Of a stretch of 64,000 nt of DNA, positions 10,844 to 21,859 are shown piece by piece. Source of the DNA: Mantis religiosa (Eukaryota > Arthropoda > Insecta > Mantodea > Mantidae); assembly GCA_030765055.1 (NCBI GenBank), contig JAUKNK010000332.1:828001-892000 (forward strand), read 5' to 3'. Positions within the stretch are counted from its first letter, which is position 1; each line of letters begins with the position of its first letter. The notes under the pieces were generated by a model. That model was given only the letters and a program-made list of their open reading frames with translations. It ran no database searches and was not told where the DNA came from. The position numbers and the translations under genes were made by a program.

Positions 10844-11683
10844 ATGGAGATAACAAAGTCTGAACTTAGAGTTTTTCTAAAACACAACTGTAAACAAGAT
10901 TATAAAGTCGCTGCCGCAGCCCGAGGAATAATATGTGAAGTGGAAGGAGAAGGTGTCACTAGAGAACGTGCAGTATAACTATGGTTCCAACTTAATAACA
11001 ATGGAGACTGAAACACTAAAAATGTAACACGTTCAGGAAGACCTAAAGTATGGAATATTGAGGATACACACCAAGTTTTGCGAGAAAATCTGGAAAAGAG
11101 TACCCGTATGCTTTCAGAACAATTTGGTACATTAAAGGATACCATACATCGCCACATTAAGACACGTGAAAGATCATACAGAAGCTGTACGTCTGTATCT
11201 CATGAACTGGCACCTCAACAGGGTGAACGTAGAGTGGATATCTGTCGTCAGCTTATTAGTAATCCCATGGATGATAGATTTATTGGGAGAATTGTTGCTT
11301 GCGATGAACAAATGGGTATATTACTGAAACTCTGATGTCTCGAAACAGTGGCCTGATCCCATTTAAACGTCAAAGTCAATATTAAAAAATCAGTTTGCTC
11401 CCAAAATATTGTTTTCAGTTCCCAAAGTAATGTTTTGTATCTGTGGAATTTTGAAGGTGTGATTCACTGGGAGTTTGTACCAAACAGGCCGACGACTGAT
11501 GTGGACCTTTATTCTCAACAACTGGAACGGGTTCATGAAATTTTGGGACGGAGATACCCAACATTAGTTAACCGAAATAGAGTTTTATTGCAACAGGACA
11601 ATATAACATCCCATAGTGCACGAACAACCATGGAAACAATTCAGGAATTTGGAGGAATCCTCAGGAATTTGGAGGAATCCTAG
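10844..11683 (+). pseudogene. mariner family D transposase pseudogene
   Basis: A decayed mariner transposase. It starts MEITKSELRVFLKHNCKQ (ATG 10,844). After a stop and frameshift it continues SGRPKVWNIEDTHQVLRENLEKS, then HELAPQQGERRVDICRQL and GRIVACDEQMGILL, where CDE carries the first catalytic Asp (about 11,305). After another break it reads VIHWEFVPNRPTTDVDLYSQQLERVHEIL and RVLLQQDNITSHSART (about 11,580-11,630), which contains the second Asp. The third catalytic block is missing; the sequence runs into a short direct duplication (caggaatttggaggaatcct, twice, about 11,643-11,682) and unrelated DNA. At least three frame breaks. Confidence 0.8.
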
Positions 11684-12353
11684 CAGGAGCATTCAATGTA
11701 AGGAGACACGACACCAGGTATGCATCTGATAGATTGAGAAAGAGCATCACGGCAGAGATGGGGCCCGTTGCGGCATAATTTCCTCTTCTGTAAAGTTTTT
11801 TGTATCGTCAGAACGTCCTTTGGTCCTTGTGCTGCCTTGCTAAACATAAACAAGAATAAAATTATCTAGGTAAAGGATACCCAGGAAGAGATAACAAATC
11901 GCAATATACTCCTCATACATGTGATATATTCAAATGTTTCTAAAATTAAACACATAATCTTAGACTGTTCGCAATATAATGCAGTTAGAGCCAACATTCC
12001 ATACCAAAATACAAATACTGTTGCGAACGCATTGTTGAGGTGAGGCGGCGCGGCGGACGTGTTCAAATAGACGGGCACTGCAATGCGGAGATCAGAGCTC
12101 GCCGAAACGTTGGAGGAAAGGAGACGGAGTTACTGCAGTGATTGGATATCTTGCTGAATTGTTCCCTCTTCCGTAAATCCTCAATGCCTCTTATTTGTGC
12201 CATAAGGTGAAGAATCGTTGTCCTTTGTTCTTGTCCTTTGGTGAACATGAAAAGCAATAGATAAATAGTATATCAGTTACAGAACCTCTGCGGTGAGAGG
12301 AGATCAGTTAGAATGTTTGTATCGCAAATTCTTAAGCACAAGTCCCTACGTAC
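11684..12353. other. intergenic, no gene recognised
   Basis: Mixed sequence with a short GC-rich patch near 12,040-12,110. Two places (about 11,785 and 12,165) share a weak cctcttctgtaaa / ccctcttccgtaaa similarity, too little to define a repeat. Confidence 0.4.
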
Positions 12354-12740
12354 TATGACTTTGTGGGTTCGTAGAATTAAAGGTCTTGCTTGCAGAGATT
12401 TGAAATGCTCCTTATTTCAGTAAAAAGACACTTTGTACACACTTTACCGGCTCTAAATATCACATTACATACACAACACGCCGTCTTGAAAGTCTCTTGT
12501 TTCTGTATAATACGTAAACTTACGAAAGAATGCACTTACGATACACTTAAAACAGCCGCAAACACACAAAATTAACAGTTTAACCCGCAACTCCATTAAC
12601 AACTGCCATCGCAACTGACTCATTGCGGGTTCTAAACCTCCTGCCATTATTCTAGAATTTAGTCGTAAGTCCGATAACAATCACGATACAATGGAAAATT
12701 CCAGGCTACCTCTGTCTCTTTCTCTCTCTCGGCAAGCGGT
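12354..12740 (-). repeat. LTR-like dispersed repeat, copy 2
   Basis: Matches copies at 1,296 and 41,598. The left end reads TATGACTTTGTGGGTTCGTAG, followed by gtcttgcttgcagagattt and actttgtacacac. Near 12,690-12,740 it shares a ctgtctcttt/ctctcggcaagc block with the copy at 41,598. On the minus strand the polyadenylation-type signal is degraded. No internal coding region is attached. Confidence 0.45.
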
Positions 12741-12879
12741 CAGCACTGGCTTTTCTCGGCTCCAACACAGAAAAATGCAATCGGTGACAGTATGGATATT
12801 CTCTGTTCAGTGGTCATTGGTTATTGTACGAGGCTGTTACTTGCTTCTCATGCTAAACCGGTCAGTCTCTTATTTTTAT

Positions 12880-15800
12880 TAGTAATGCTTTGCCATAAAC
12901 GCATGAAACAACGGAATAGCCATAAATCGTTCCTGCAGCTCTGTTGACTTCTTTGATAGGGCGGCCAGGCATATATTTTCGGTCGTGTTGTAGTAGGTGG
13001 AAAATGCTAAACTCTGCACACGTAGTCCCTTTCTTCTTTCGGCCGTCCTCTGCCAGATGAATGATCTGTGTTTTGAAACATCAATAAGTTTATAAAAATC
13101 CTATTGTTCGAAGAGAGTACAACTGACATGTTTGTTTAAAAAGATTCGGTTATCATCTAAGCCAACCCTAGTCCCCTGATCTCGTTGAATCTGCAAGGAA
13201 ATATATGCTAACATTATGAAGGGACAAAATTTATGTGTGTATATAGCGTAATCTTAAAGAACCACTGGAACAATATTGATAATTTTTCACCATTAAAGCC
13301 CAATTTGTTCCAACGCCTACACGTTATAAAGTCATGCATTTCCTTTTCTTTAATTAATATAAGATTAAAAGAGCGTGCCATTTATCTGTGGCTATAGGGC
13401 GACCGCATTAAATACAAAGGTATACAGCGTAAGAAACCAACAGTATTACCTACGGACATTTTAAAATACATTGGCTGAGAATCGTACTATAGCAATTGTT
13501 GCTAAGTTAAGTAATTATAACATATAAATTCGGAATTACAATAAATTGTATACAAAAATGTTTGAAAAAGTTATTTAAGGCCAAGACACCCTTTCACCTA
13601 CTGAGTGCTGAGAATAGGTATTATGATATTGTGGGTCAGCATTTTTATTAAGAGTTTGGAACGAAATAGATTTATTACTTGTAATCCTAAAATGTAAAAT
13701 ACAAAATCCTTAAGAAATACTGCATTAAGTTACAGCTGTAAATTATCATAGTAGAGCAGACCGTTAATGGTAGAATGTCCTTAAGTGTCGTCTAGAGCCA
13801 CTTTAAACTTCGTGAAAGCAAAGCAGTTAAATCAAAACACACTAAAGGTCGATGGAACTGAATAAAACTAAAGAAACAATTCATGCAGTGATATATAATA
13901 CCAAAATAATAAGCATATTTTAGGTGAATATGTTATTTTATTTATTTATTACCAATTGTATTTGTGATTTTTATGTTATATTTAATGCTAATAATATATA
14001 TTAAGCAGATGGCGTATCGGGTATAACGTCATTAAGTAAAGCAAAAAAAAAAAAAAAAAAATGAAAAACAAATGATGGCTGAAGTAACTTAGGAGATTGA
14101 ACATATTTAGTGAGTTAGAAGTGATACTGGAATGCGATGTGAACGTTTACGAATATCCGAGCTTAGGTTCTCACAGATGTGATCTAAAAGGATTATGAGG
14201 TATTATTGTTTAATATTTAAAGTGAATAATAGGTAAGGAGTATACCTAAACATTATTCGAGTATGTGTAACACAAATTGTTATAATCTAATATCGTACTC
14301 AAAGACGTTCTGAGTGAGTTATTATAGCTAACGTATTTACACAGTTATTCAGGTTTATAAATTAACAATTATATACTTTAGCTATCAGATATAGCACATT
14401 TTAGTGTACACTACATTAAATTGTGCTAATTAATTTTGTTTTTAATTAAAATTTAGAAGTTTATGTTGTATACTTTCGCAGCTTTGAACTCGAATATTAG
14501 AAGAAGTTAATTTGTGAAGTTATTTAAAGATTTTTGTGAAATTTTCCGGTCTGCTTAAGCACCATGTGATTTAATTTATACCATTGTCTGCAGGAGCAGA
14601 GGGACTTATCTAAATGAAATCAATTTTATCAAACATCAGCTAGAGCAGAAGGTAAGATAATAATTCACTTTATTTCTCAACTCATTAGATTTTGTTACAA
14701 ATCTATAAAGAAATGAATTTATATTAACTGATTTTCTCTATTTAATATCACTTCAGCATCACGTAGTTGGCTAGTGGGTAACCTAAACATATTCTTGAAA
14801 ATGTGACGAATCAATGATCGTTATGAAGTGGTCTTCCTGCAATATTTCATTCATATTTTAACATTACTTTATTAATAAACTTACCTCACATTTTGTAGAC
14901 AAGCACCAGAACCTAAAAGTATGAAGATGCAGGGAGTGAATCTTTCATATACTTATTACCTGACCAATATTGAATACATATTTATTTTGCATTATTTTTC
15001 CCAATATATTGTTTCTCATGTATTTAATCTTATCACATTAAATGAGTATGGAATCAAAAAATCTACTTCCAACAATTTTTTGAAATACTCGTTTGTCAAA
15101 ATAAATATTATTTTTACTATCAAAAGTTTAAATTTCTTCATTTTACGTATCGTTGTTTCTTATTATTACCAACTTCATTTAAACGATTAACACATTTAAA
15201 ATGACTGGAGATGCTGAGGTGTGCTTTTGTTTGTGTGATGATTTAATATCTTACTTTCAACATAGATTTCAGAAACGTATGTTTATTAAATTAACAGAGT
15301 TTACAAAATTCAACAGTGCATACGCTTTAGTAGAGGTTACTTCGACACACGACATAAACCTTCATTGACATTTATATTCTATGACAGAAACACTGTGGAT
15401 CTATAGTTATAATTTGACTCTTTGTTACGAGATCCTTTTCGTTATTAAGTAGGTTAAAACACACAACAAGGGTTTGTTCGACTATAAATTTGAGTTTCTC
15501 AGAAAGGATTTATTTTCCAACAGATTTGCTCTAAAATGCTACATACGATGCAATTTAAACATAACTATAGATTATCATGTTTATTGCTGAAAATCCAAAA
15601 ATTAATATGTAATAATACTTTTCCTTGATCTTAAAAGCTATACAATACTTCAACATTTTGGACATGCAACGCAATAGTATTTAAAGACTATTTTCATTTG
15701 TTAAGGCTCGTAAAACAAAATTAAATTATACATTTGTTCATTCTAATCCGGTAAATGGTGGAAAATTTTAAAAGAACCATTTTTAAAGTTACTCGCGTGG

Positions 15801-16292
15801 AGCATTAACCATAGGATGATAAAATATGTCTTTAAATCTCAATAATACACATACAAAAGGAAGTGCAGGCAAAAATTGCAAAGCTCTTAAGTTTGTGTAG
15901 CGAGTCAATAAAAATAAAATTTCAGTCAAAGTGACTGAAAGAATAACATTATGAGTGTTGCCTGATTAAACCTAAATCTTACAAGATCATTATGTGCAAC
16001 AATCTGAACGGAATAAAATGTTTATTTGCTCCTTATATTATTTTATCTTAGTACAGAACTTTTTTCAGTAAATTTAGTACAATGAATAATTAAATAATAA
16101 AACAAACTGAGATACTGAAATGAGCTTTATATACAAAATAAAGACTTACAGTGCTGTACAAATATTACAACAAGATATAATAATTTGCTACAAACTTTAC
16201 TTATCTCTTTCAGATTTGATATATTTCTCACAGAACTCGAGAGACTTGTTCCCCAAAATCTCTGATGCATTTTCAGTCATTCAGTTTATTTC
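12880..16292. other. long AT-rich intergenic stretch
   Basis: About 3.4 kb of AT-rich DNA with a pure A run at 14,043-14,061 and scattered short open frames of low complexity. No transposase, RT or host protein motif was recognised on either strand. Confidence 0.5.
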
Positions 16293-16502
16293 TTGTGTTA
16301 CCCTTACAGCGGCTATGTGATGGTTTATTTTTGTATTTATCACCAATCTCTGAAAATAAACTTAAATGGAGAATCAATTGGCCATATTTCAAAATTTATT
16401 ACCTGTTCTCTTATTTTTAAAATAAATATTTTATGCCAAACCATTAAATCTTTTGGAGTATTTAATTGCTTTAATAAGATAACGTATGCGTTTATTTTAC
16501 AG

Positions 16503-17264
16503 CCAAATGACGACAAGTGTTCTGCAGAGTCCCTGAACGCGATGGTAGAGGACTTCGTCGGCAGTAGGTTGAAGGACTTGGAGACAGACGCCGCGGGACC
16601 CAACACAACACCTGCACGCATCAAAGCTTCTAAATACGACGGCGCAACAACTTTCGAAGTCTTCCGCTACCAGTTCGAAACGGTGGCCAAACACAACAAT
16701 TGGTCACCAGAGGAAGAGGGCGCACAGTTGATAGCCATCCTCGATGTACGGCCCGCAGAAGTTCTGAACGCGGTACAGGCAACGGCGGCACCCAAGGACA
16801 GCTGGGAGGCCCTGGAGAATCGCTTTGGAAACCACCGCTTAACCGCAGTGTACCGCAGCCAGCAAAATGCAAGGTCACAGCAGCCAGGGGAGACGCTGCA
16901 GGTGTTCGCCCTGGCAGTTGAGCAACTGCCTAGCAAGACCCTAGAAGACATCCCACCAGAGTTCTTATCCCGGGAAGCCGCCTACACATTCATTGACTGG
17001 GAACGAGATACGGAGGTTCGTCAGCACCTAATGCTCGAGGATTATAATACCATTCACGAGACGCTAACGTTAGCATTAAGGATGGAGGCAGCCAAGGTAA
17101 CAGCTATCCCGACGTGGAGAACGAGGAGTGTCCGCTACACCAGAGACAGAAGACCAGTCAAGGGACGCCGAAGAAGACCTAGTGGCCTTTGTGAGGCTGT
17201 GGACACCGGGGCACCTGGAGAGAGGCTACCCACACAAGGAAGAGCAGCCGCAAAACGAGTATAG
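16503..17264 (+). pseudogene. gag: gypsy gag
   Basis: Gag, the structural capsid protein of the element. The frame is open from 16,293, but the recognisable gag starts at about 16,503; upstream residues come from AT-rich DNA. Visible capsid-like blocks are PARIKASKYDGATTFEVFRYQF, with the W-EE-GAQLIAIL region after it, then ALENRFGNHRL and LTLALRMEAAK. The zinc knuckle expected near 17,186-17,240 is recognisable only after a frameshift (WTPGHLERGYPHKEE), and its cysteines have mutated, so the nucleocapsid motif is lost. The frame ends at 17,264 in a shifted reading. The start of this reading abuts a tttattttacag that resembles a splice acceptor. Confidence 0.75.
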
Positions 17265-17270
17265 GCCGTC

Positions 17271-17771
17271 GTGAAAGAGGGGCACGCCATCGCTATCAGC
17301 ACCATCCCCTCGAGTGCCACTGCGCCCCCCCCCCGCTGGAGTATGGACGTAAGGCTCATCGCGGACGGTTGGGTGAGAGTGAAGCCGTGCTGCGTGCTGG
17401 TGGACACCGGGGCAGTCGTGAACATCATCAGACCTGACGTGGCGAAGAGTTTGTCGACGAGAAAGCTGAGCCGACCATACCAGCCTGTGACGGCATCGGC
17501 TGACACCCTGCCTGTGGAGAAGGAGGACCTATTTAAGTTGACCTTGGGACGGACTGCCTTACATCTGTGGGTGTTCGTCGCGAAGGTAGCTGAGGAGGTG
17601 ATACTGAGATTGGATGCCCTCCGGAGCCACGAGGCGATGGTCGACGTCGGCAGGAAGGTCCTGCGGCTCAATGGAAAAGAGAAAATACTCCGGCAACCCG
17701 AAGAACGCCTTGGAATCTGTAGGGTCATCTTGATGGAAGACGTGGTTGTCACCGGGAGAAGGTGGTTGTGA
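17271..17771 (+). pseudogene. gypsy aspartic protease
   Basis: Retroviral-type aspartic protease that would cut the polyprotein. The active-site block VLVDTGAVVNIIRP is intact, with the DTG codons near 17,403-17,411. The segment TLGRTALHLWVFVAKVAEEVILRLDALRSH follows; in related elements this region reads ILGLDFL. The frame ends at 17,771 in what should continue toward RT. The ATG at 17,331-17,346 or upstream cannot be a natural start, because the domain is normally part of a gag-pol fusion. Confidence 0.75.
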
Positions 17772-18039
17772 CGGCACGACTGGAAGGTCAGCGAACCAGG
17801 AACATGATACTGGACCAGAAGACGCCTTTGCACGAACTCTGTGTAGCCAGGAAATTATTGCGTACCAAGAGGAGATGCCAGTGGGGCTGCTCAACCTAGA
17901 AGACACCGATCACGAAGTCCAGGCCGGAACGGAGCTGGGCACGTGCGAGCACGTGGTCAACGTGACAGCAATCGACAAGACACTGTAGCTGGTACCGACG
18001 CAGCACCTGGGGCCCCTGCTGGAATGCGGGCGAACACTT

Positions 18040-18518
18040 AAACGCAGAACGGCTGGAGAAAGTTCGACAACTGCTGAGGCGACACCAGAGCGTCTTCAGC
18101 CAAGGGGACAGAAACTACGGCTGCACAGAACACGTGCTCCAGCGCATCGACACCGAAGACGACCGGCCCTTTCGGCAACCACCTAGACAGGTGGGTCTAG
18201 GCCAGAGAGACAAGGAAAAAACTGCAATCTCGACAGGCCAAGGGCGTTGGTAGTTCATAATTGTGCCCTTTTGCATCTGCAACGCACCAGCTACCTTCCA
18301 AAGCCTCATGGAGTCAGTTATTAGAGGACTGACTTATGACGCCTGGCGGTTATACCTGGACGAATCATCGTCGTCGGAAAGACTTTCGAAGGTCATCCTC
18401 AGAATCTGAGTAAAGTGCTACAGAGACTGCAGGTGATCGATTTGAAGTTAAATGCAAAGAAAGCCAGCTCTTCCGCAAGGAAGTCAGCTACTTAGGTCAC
18501 ATAATCTCACCAACCGTA
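18040..18518 (+). pseudogene. gypsy reverse transcriptase, internally deleted
   Basis: Only pieces of RT remain. The entry segment RPFRQPPRQVGLGQRDK (about 18,160-18,215) is followed almost directly by VPFCICNAPATFQSLMESVIRGLTYD (about 18,265-18,340), so the palm segment between them, which carries the first catalytic Asp, is deleted. The catalytic YLDD box reads YLDE (about 18,355). Stops and frameshifts follow before the thumb region. It cannot make an active enzyme. Confidence 0.75.
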
Positions 18519-18935
18519 GTGACAACAGAGCTGGAGAGGGCACAGGCTGTGAGATATTGGCCTCTTCCAAAGGATAAGCGAGAGTTGCGCAGCTTTATAG
18601 GGCTGTGCAGCTATTACCACCATTTCATAAAGGGGCTCTCCGACTTCGCCAAATCCCTCTCCTGCCTGACAGACGAACACCGACCTTCTGAGTGGACGGG
18701 GGACACTGAACACGCTTTCGAGCACCTGAAGAAGACACTGCGCAGTGCTTATATTTTGGGATTCCCACAACAAGGTAGCCCCTTCATTGTGGATAAGGAA
18801 GCCAGCAACATTTGCATTGGAGGCCTCATATCGCAAGTCCAGGACCGCCACGAGCGGGTGACAGCGTACTACAGCAAGAACCTGTCCATAACAGAGAACA
18901 ACTGCTGCCCACCCGGCGAGAGTTACTGGCGGTAG
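18519..18935 (+). pseudogene. gypsy RT end and RNase H domain
   Basis: This frame carries the RT connection (ELRSFIGLCSYYHHFIKG, the usual end of Ty3/gypsy RT) and the RNase H start (GSPFIVDKEASNICIGGLISQVQDRHERVTAYYSKNL). In relatives the FIVD-DAS block holds the first catalytic Asp; here it reads FIVDKEAS. The frame is lost after about 18,930 and continues in another frame as LLAVVKTLVHFHKYLY to about 19,015. Confidence 0.78.
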
Positions 18936-19399
18936 TAAAGACATTGGTGCACTTCCACAAGTACCTGTATGTTCAGCCATGCCACCTAAGGACTGAACAC
19001 ACCGCTCTAACTTAGCTACTAAGCTTTAGGAACCTGAAAGGTCAGACAGCACGCTGGGTACAGAGGCTGCAGGTGTACGACTTCACCTCTGAACATAGTA
19101 GAGGAAAGAGCCACGGCAACGCAGGCGCCATGTCCTGAAGTCCATGCCTGAAAGAGAGGGGCTAGTGCAGAAGAGTGGAAGAGAAGGAGCGTGCCCAGCT
19201 CAGAGTGGTGACGGAAGTACCTGCGGATGTCTGGGATAGCGCAGGCCTGAGGAGGGAGCAGCTGGCGGACGCAGACTTGAGGCCACTCTTGAGAGAAGTG
19301 GAGGCAGGGACAAGACCAACCTGGGAGGAAATCACACCGAGGAGCGCCACCTACAAGTCATAATGTGCCCTATGGGACTCGCTGAAAACAAGAGAGGGC

Positions 19400-20498
19400 G
19401 TGCTGTTCCATGTATGGGAATCGCCTGATGGGAAGACGCAAAGAGATCCGTTGGTACTTCTCCGAATTAAGATCCCGGATGTCTTCGAGGAACTGCACGC
19501 CGGTACTTCAGGAGGACACCTGGGAGCAAACCGGACGATCGACAAATTTCGGCAGCGCTGCTACTTGCTGTGGCTCCGAGCTGAGGCCGAGAGGTGGTGT
19601 CGTCAATGTCACGTGTGCGCGGGAGTTGCGGCTCTTAGACTAGAAGCCGGGTTCGCATGCAGCAGTATAACGTCCGGATGCCATTCGAACGTATCGCCGT
19701 CGACATAGCTGGGCCCTTCCCAGTGTTCGACCGAGGCAACAAATACCTTATGGTTGTCATGGACTGCTTCACCAAGTGGCTGAAGGTGTATGCCATCCCA
19801 AAAGCAGGAGGCAAAGACTTTCACAGACTGCCTCGTGAAGCAAGTGTTATGCCAATTTGGGGTCCCGCTAGAGCTCCACAGCGACCAGGGCACCAATTTT
19901 GAAATCAACCTGAAGAAGGAAGCACTGGAAAGACTTGGGTGACCAAGACCCGAACAACACCTCTTCATCCGCATTCGGATGGCATGGTCAAAAGGTACAT
20001 CAAGACTTGGGAAGAACACCTGAGGGAGATCGTCATCAGCAATCAGCGAGACTGGGAATTCAATGTGCCACTGTTCTTGCTGACCTACGGCTCGTCAATT
20101 CACCACACCACTGGAATGACGCCAGACAGCCTAAGGTTCGGCCGAGAGTTACGACTCCCTTGTGACCTGGCCTTTGGGAGCCCCCTGGACGCAAAATAGC
20201 CAGCAAACTGGTGGACGATCTCCACGACATGCATGAGATGACTCGTCAGAACATCCCGAAGGCGCGCGACCGCCTGAAGACCCGATACGAAAGGCAAGCC
20301 AACAGCCAAGGGTTCCAGCAAGGCGACCTGGTGTGGTTGTACCGCCCTACCCTGACCAAGGGACGATGCCGGAAGCTTCAACAGCCCTGGCAAGGACCGT
20401 ACCGGGTGGTGAAAAGGATTAAGGACGTGGTCTACCGCATCCTGAAGGTGCCCCGAGGGAAGATGTTGGTGGTACATCTGGATCGTCTGGCCCGCTAG
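19400..20498 (+). pseudogene. gypsy integrase, DDE glutamate lost
   Basis: Integrase, which would insert the cDNA. The HHCC zinc module is complete (HAGTSGGHLGANRTIDKF and WCRQCHVCA, about 19,496-19,618). The core follows in another frame: FERIAVDIAGPFPVFDRGNKYLMVVMDCFTKW (first Asp, about 19,685-19,780), then LHSDQGTNFE (second Asp, about 19,872-19,901, shifted frame). In the third block the expected DGMVER reads DGMVKRYIKTWEEHL (about 19,977-20,020), so the catalytic Glu is Lys. The C-terminal part (FQQGDLVWLYRP through GPYRVVKRIKDVVYRIL, 20,313-20,440) ends at a stop at 20,496-20,498. Several frameshifts. Confidence 0.82.
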
Positions 20499-20826
20499 GG
20501 TGGTGCTGTTCGGGACGACAAGACTTGAGGAGGCAGCAGTCTCGCGGGGATGGGCATAAAATTTCGCGCGGAGCGATAACGCAGCTCGTTTATACAAGGC
20601 AACTGATAAAGATAGCACGCAGATAAAGGTCTGCCGAAACAAACTGAGAAAATGGAAATTTCGTGTGACATCTTGATTGATAGAGATTATTCGGTCCCTA
20701 GATTGTTCAGGAACAGTCTGAAATTATCAGATGAGGTATTTAAGGGAGCGACGTCTCGCCACACGTTTAAAATTTTTACAATACGGACTTTTAATTCTAC
20801 AATGAACCCACAAAGTCACAATTCAA

Positions 20827-20950
20827 ATGTTCTTGTTTATAGTATCCGAGAACTTGTTTCCTGAAGCAAGTAGCATGTGACATCCGAGAACTTGTATTAG
20901 AATGAAAGCAGATGTTCTCGTTTATAGTATCAGAGAAATGAAAGTTTCTA
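20827..20950. repeat. short 85-bp tandem duplication
   Basis: The block atgttcttgtttatagtat followed by ccgagaa (20,827) recurs at 20,912 as atgttctcgtttatagtat plus cagagaa, giving a period of 85 bases. A further ccgagaacttgt copy lies between them. Confidence 0.7.
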
Positions 20951-21082
20951 TTCTTGAAAGGATTTGATTGTGTCCAACACTATAACTTGTTTGGCGTATT
21001 TCTGTCGCCCCCCATACAATTATTTACTTTTTTATATATTATGTCGCTATAACCTAAACTCCACTGCTCCAACACATATTTA

Positions 21083-21344
21083 ATATATATAGGCCGCTCC
21101 GTGGCTCAGTAGTTAGACCGCTTGGCTCTCACCAAGGCAGCCCGGGTTCGATCCCAGGAGACCGCAAAGTGAGATTTGTGGTGGGCAACACGGAGCTGGG
21201 GCGGATTTCCTCCGGGACCTCCGGTTTCCCCCGTCATCTCATTCCACCGGTTCTCCAACTTAATATCATGTATCATCAGTGTCACCGCCTGCGGTGCCCT
21301 ATGTAGTAAAAGCAGGCGTTAAACACTACACATTTCATTTTTTT
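21083..21344 (+). mobile_element. SINE A copy 1, with perfect 14-bp target duplication
   Basis: tRNA-derived SINE. The head (about 21,092-21,165) has an A-box-like tggctcagtagttagac and a B-box gggttcgatcccagg, so it carries an internal RNA polymerase III promoter. A conserved body follows (gcaaagtgagatttgtggtgg through gcgttaaacactaca) and a short T-rich tail. The 14-mer ccaacacatattta is repeated exactly on both sides (21,069-21,082 and 21,345-21,358), which fixes the boundaries. A second copy is at 59,230-59,419. Confidence 0.92.
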
Positions 21345-21859
21345 CCAACACATATTTACAAAATGATAATATAGGCTTAGGGTTTTAATTTTTGTTTGAT
21401 ATACCTGGTATCGGTACAATGGACCCGGCTTACAGGCTCTACACTTGCATGATATTACAGTTTTCAGTTTTTGTTGGTTTTGACGTCATTGCTTTACATC
21501 AAGCCCATAGGGCGTCCCTTTATGGGTGCACCGACAACAGCTTTCGTTAGTTCGTTTTCTTTTATGTGCTCCAGTTTTTGCTTGAATTTTATGGTTTTTT
21601 GTGACTTTATTTACATATAACACACACACGCTCACGCACGCACTCATGTGCATACGTAGTACGTCCCTCGCACTCACACACTCAGTCACGCGCGCTTCAC
21701 TTCACATTGTACACTATTTACACTCAGCTATCCCGCTGTGCGGCAGCATGTCGCTCAGTTCCTTGGGCAGCCCGGGAGTGGCGGCCGCTGCCGGCGCATT
21801 GTGAGGCCTTGGGCCGCGAATTTTGTGGGTGCAATGGGTGGGTATTTTCAACCGTTTAA

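Larger units (their letters stand above)
16503..20540 (+). mobile_element. Ty3/gypsy LTR retrotransposon, decayed gag-pol, 5' LTR missing
   Basis: An old Ty3/gypsy element with the order gag, protease, RT, RNase H, integrase that defines the group. Each domain is described separately. The coding sequence is visibly GC-richer than its AT-rich surroundings, with a sharp left edge at about 16,500. No LTR precedes gag. After the integrase stop at about 20,498 a degenerate purine-rich tract (agacttgaggaggcagcag) precedes a GC-rich stretch from about 20,540 that may be the start of the 3' LTR. Frameshifts, stops, an RT deletion and catalytic substitutions show the copy is dead. Confidence 0.88.

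Noticed and set aside
14921..15190. 89-codon Phe/Ile/Tyr-rich open frame
   Set aside because: Low-complexity translation of AT-rich DNA; no motif.
16293..16502. Upstream ATG at 16,293 as the true gag start
   Set aside because: These 70 codons are AT-rich flanking sequence with no gag similarity; the reading is open by chance.
16503..20540. Endogenous retrovirus with env
   Set aside because: No env-like frame follows integrase; the element ends soon after the integrase C-terminus.
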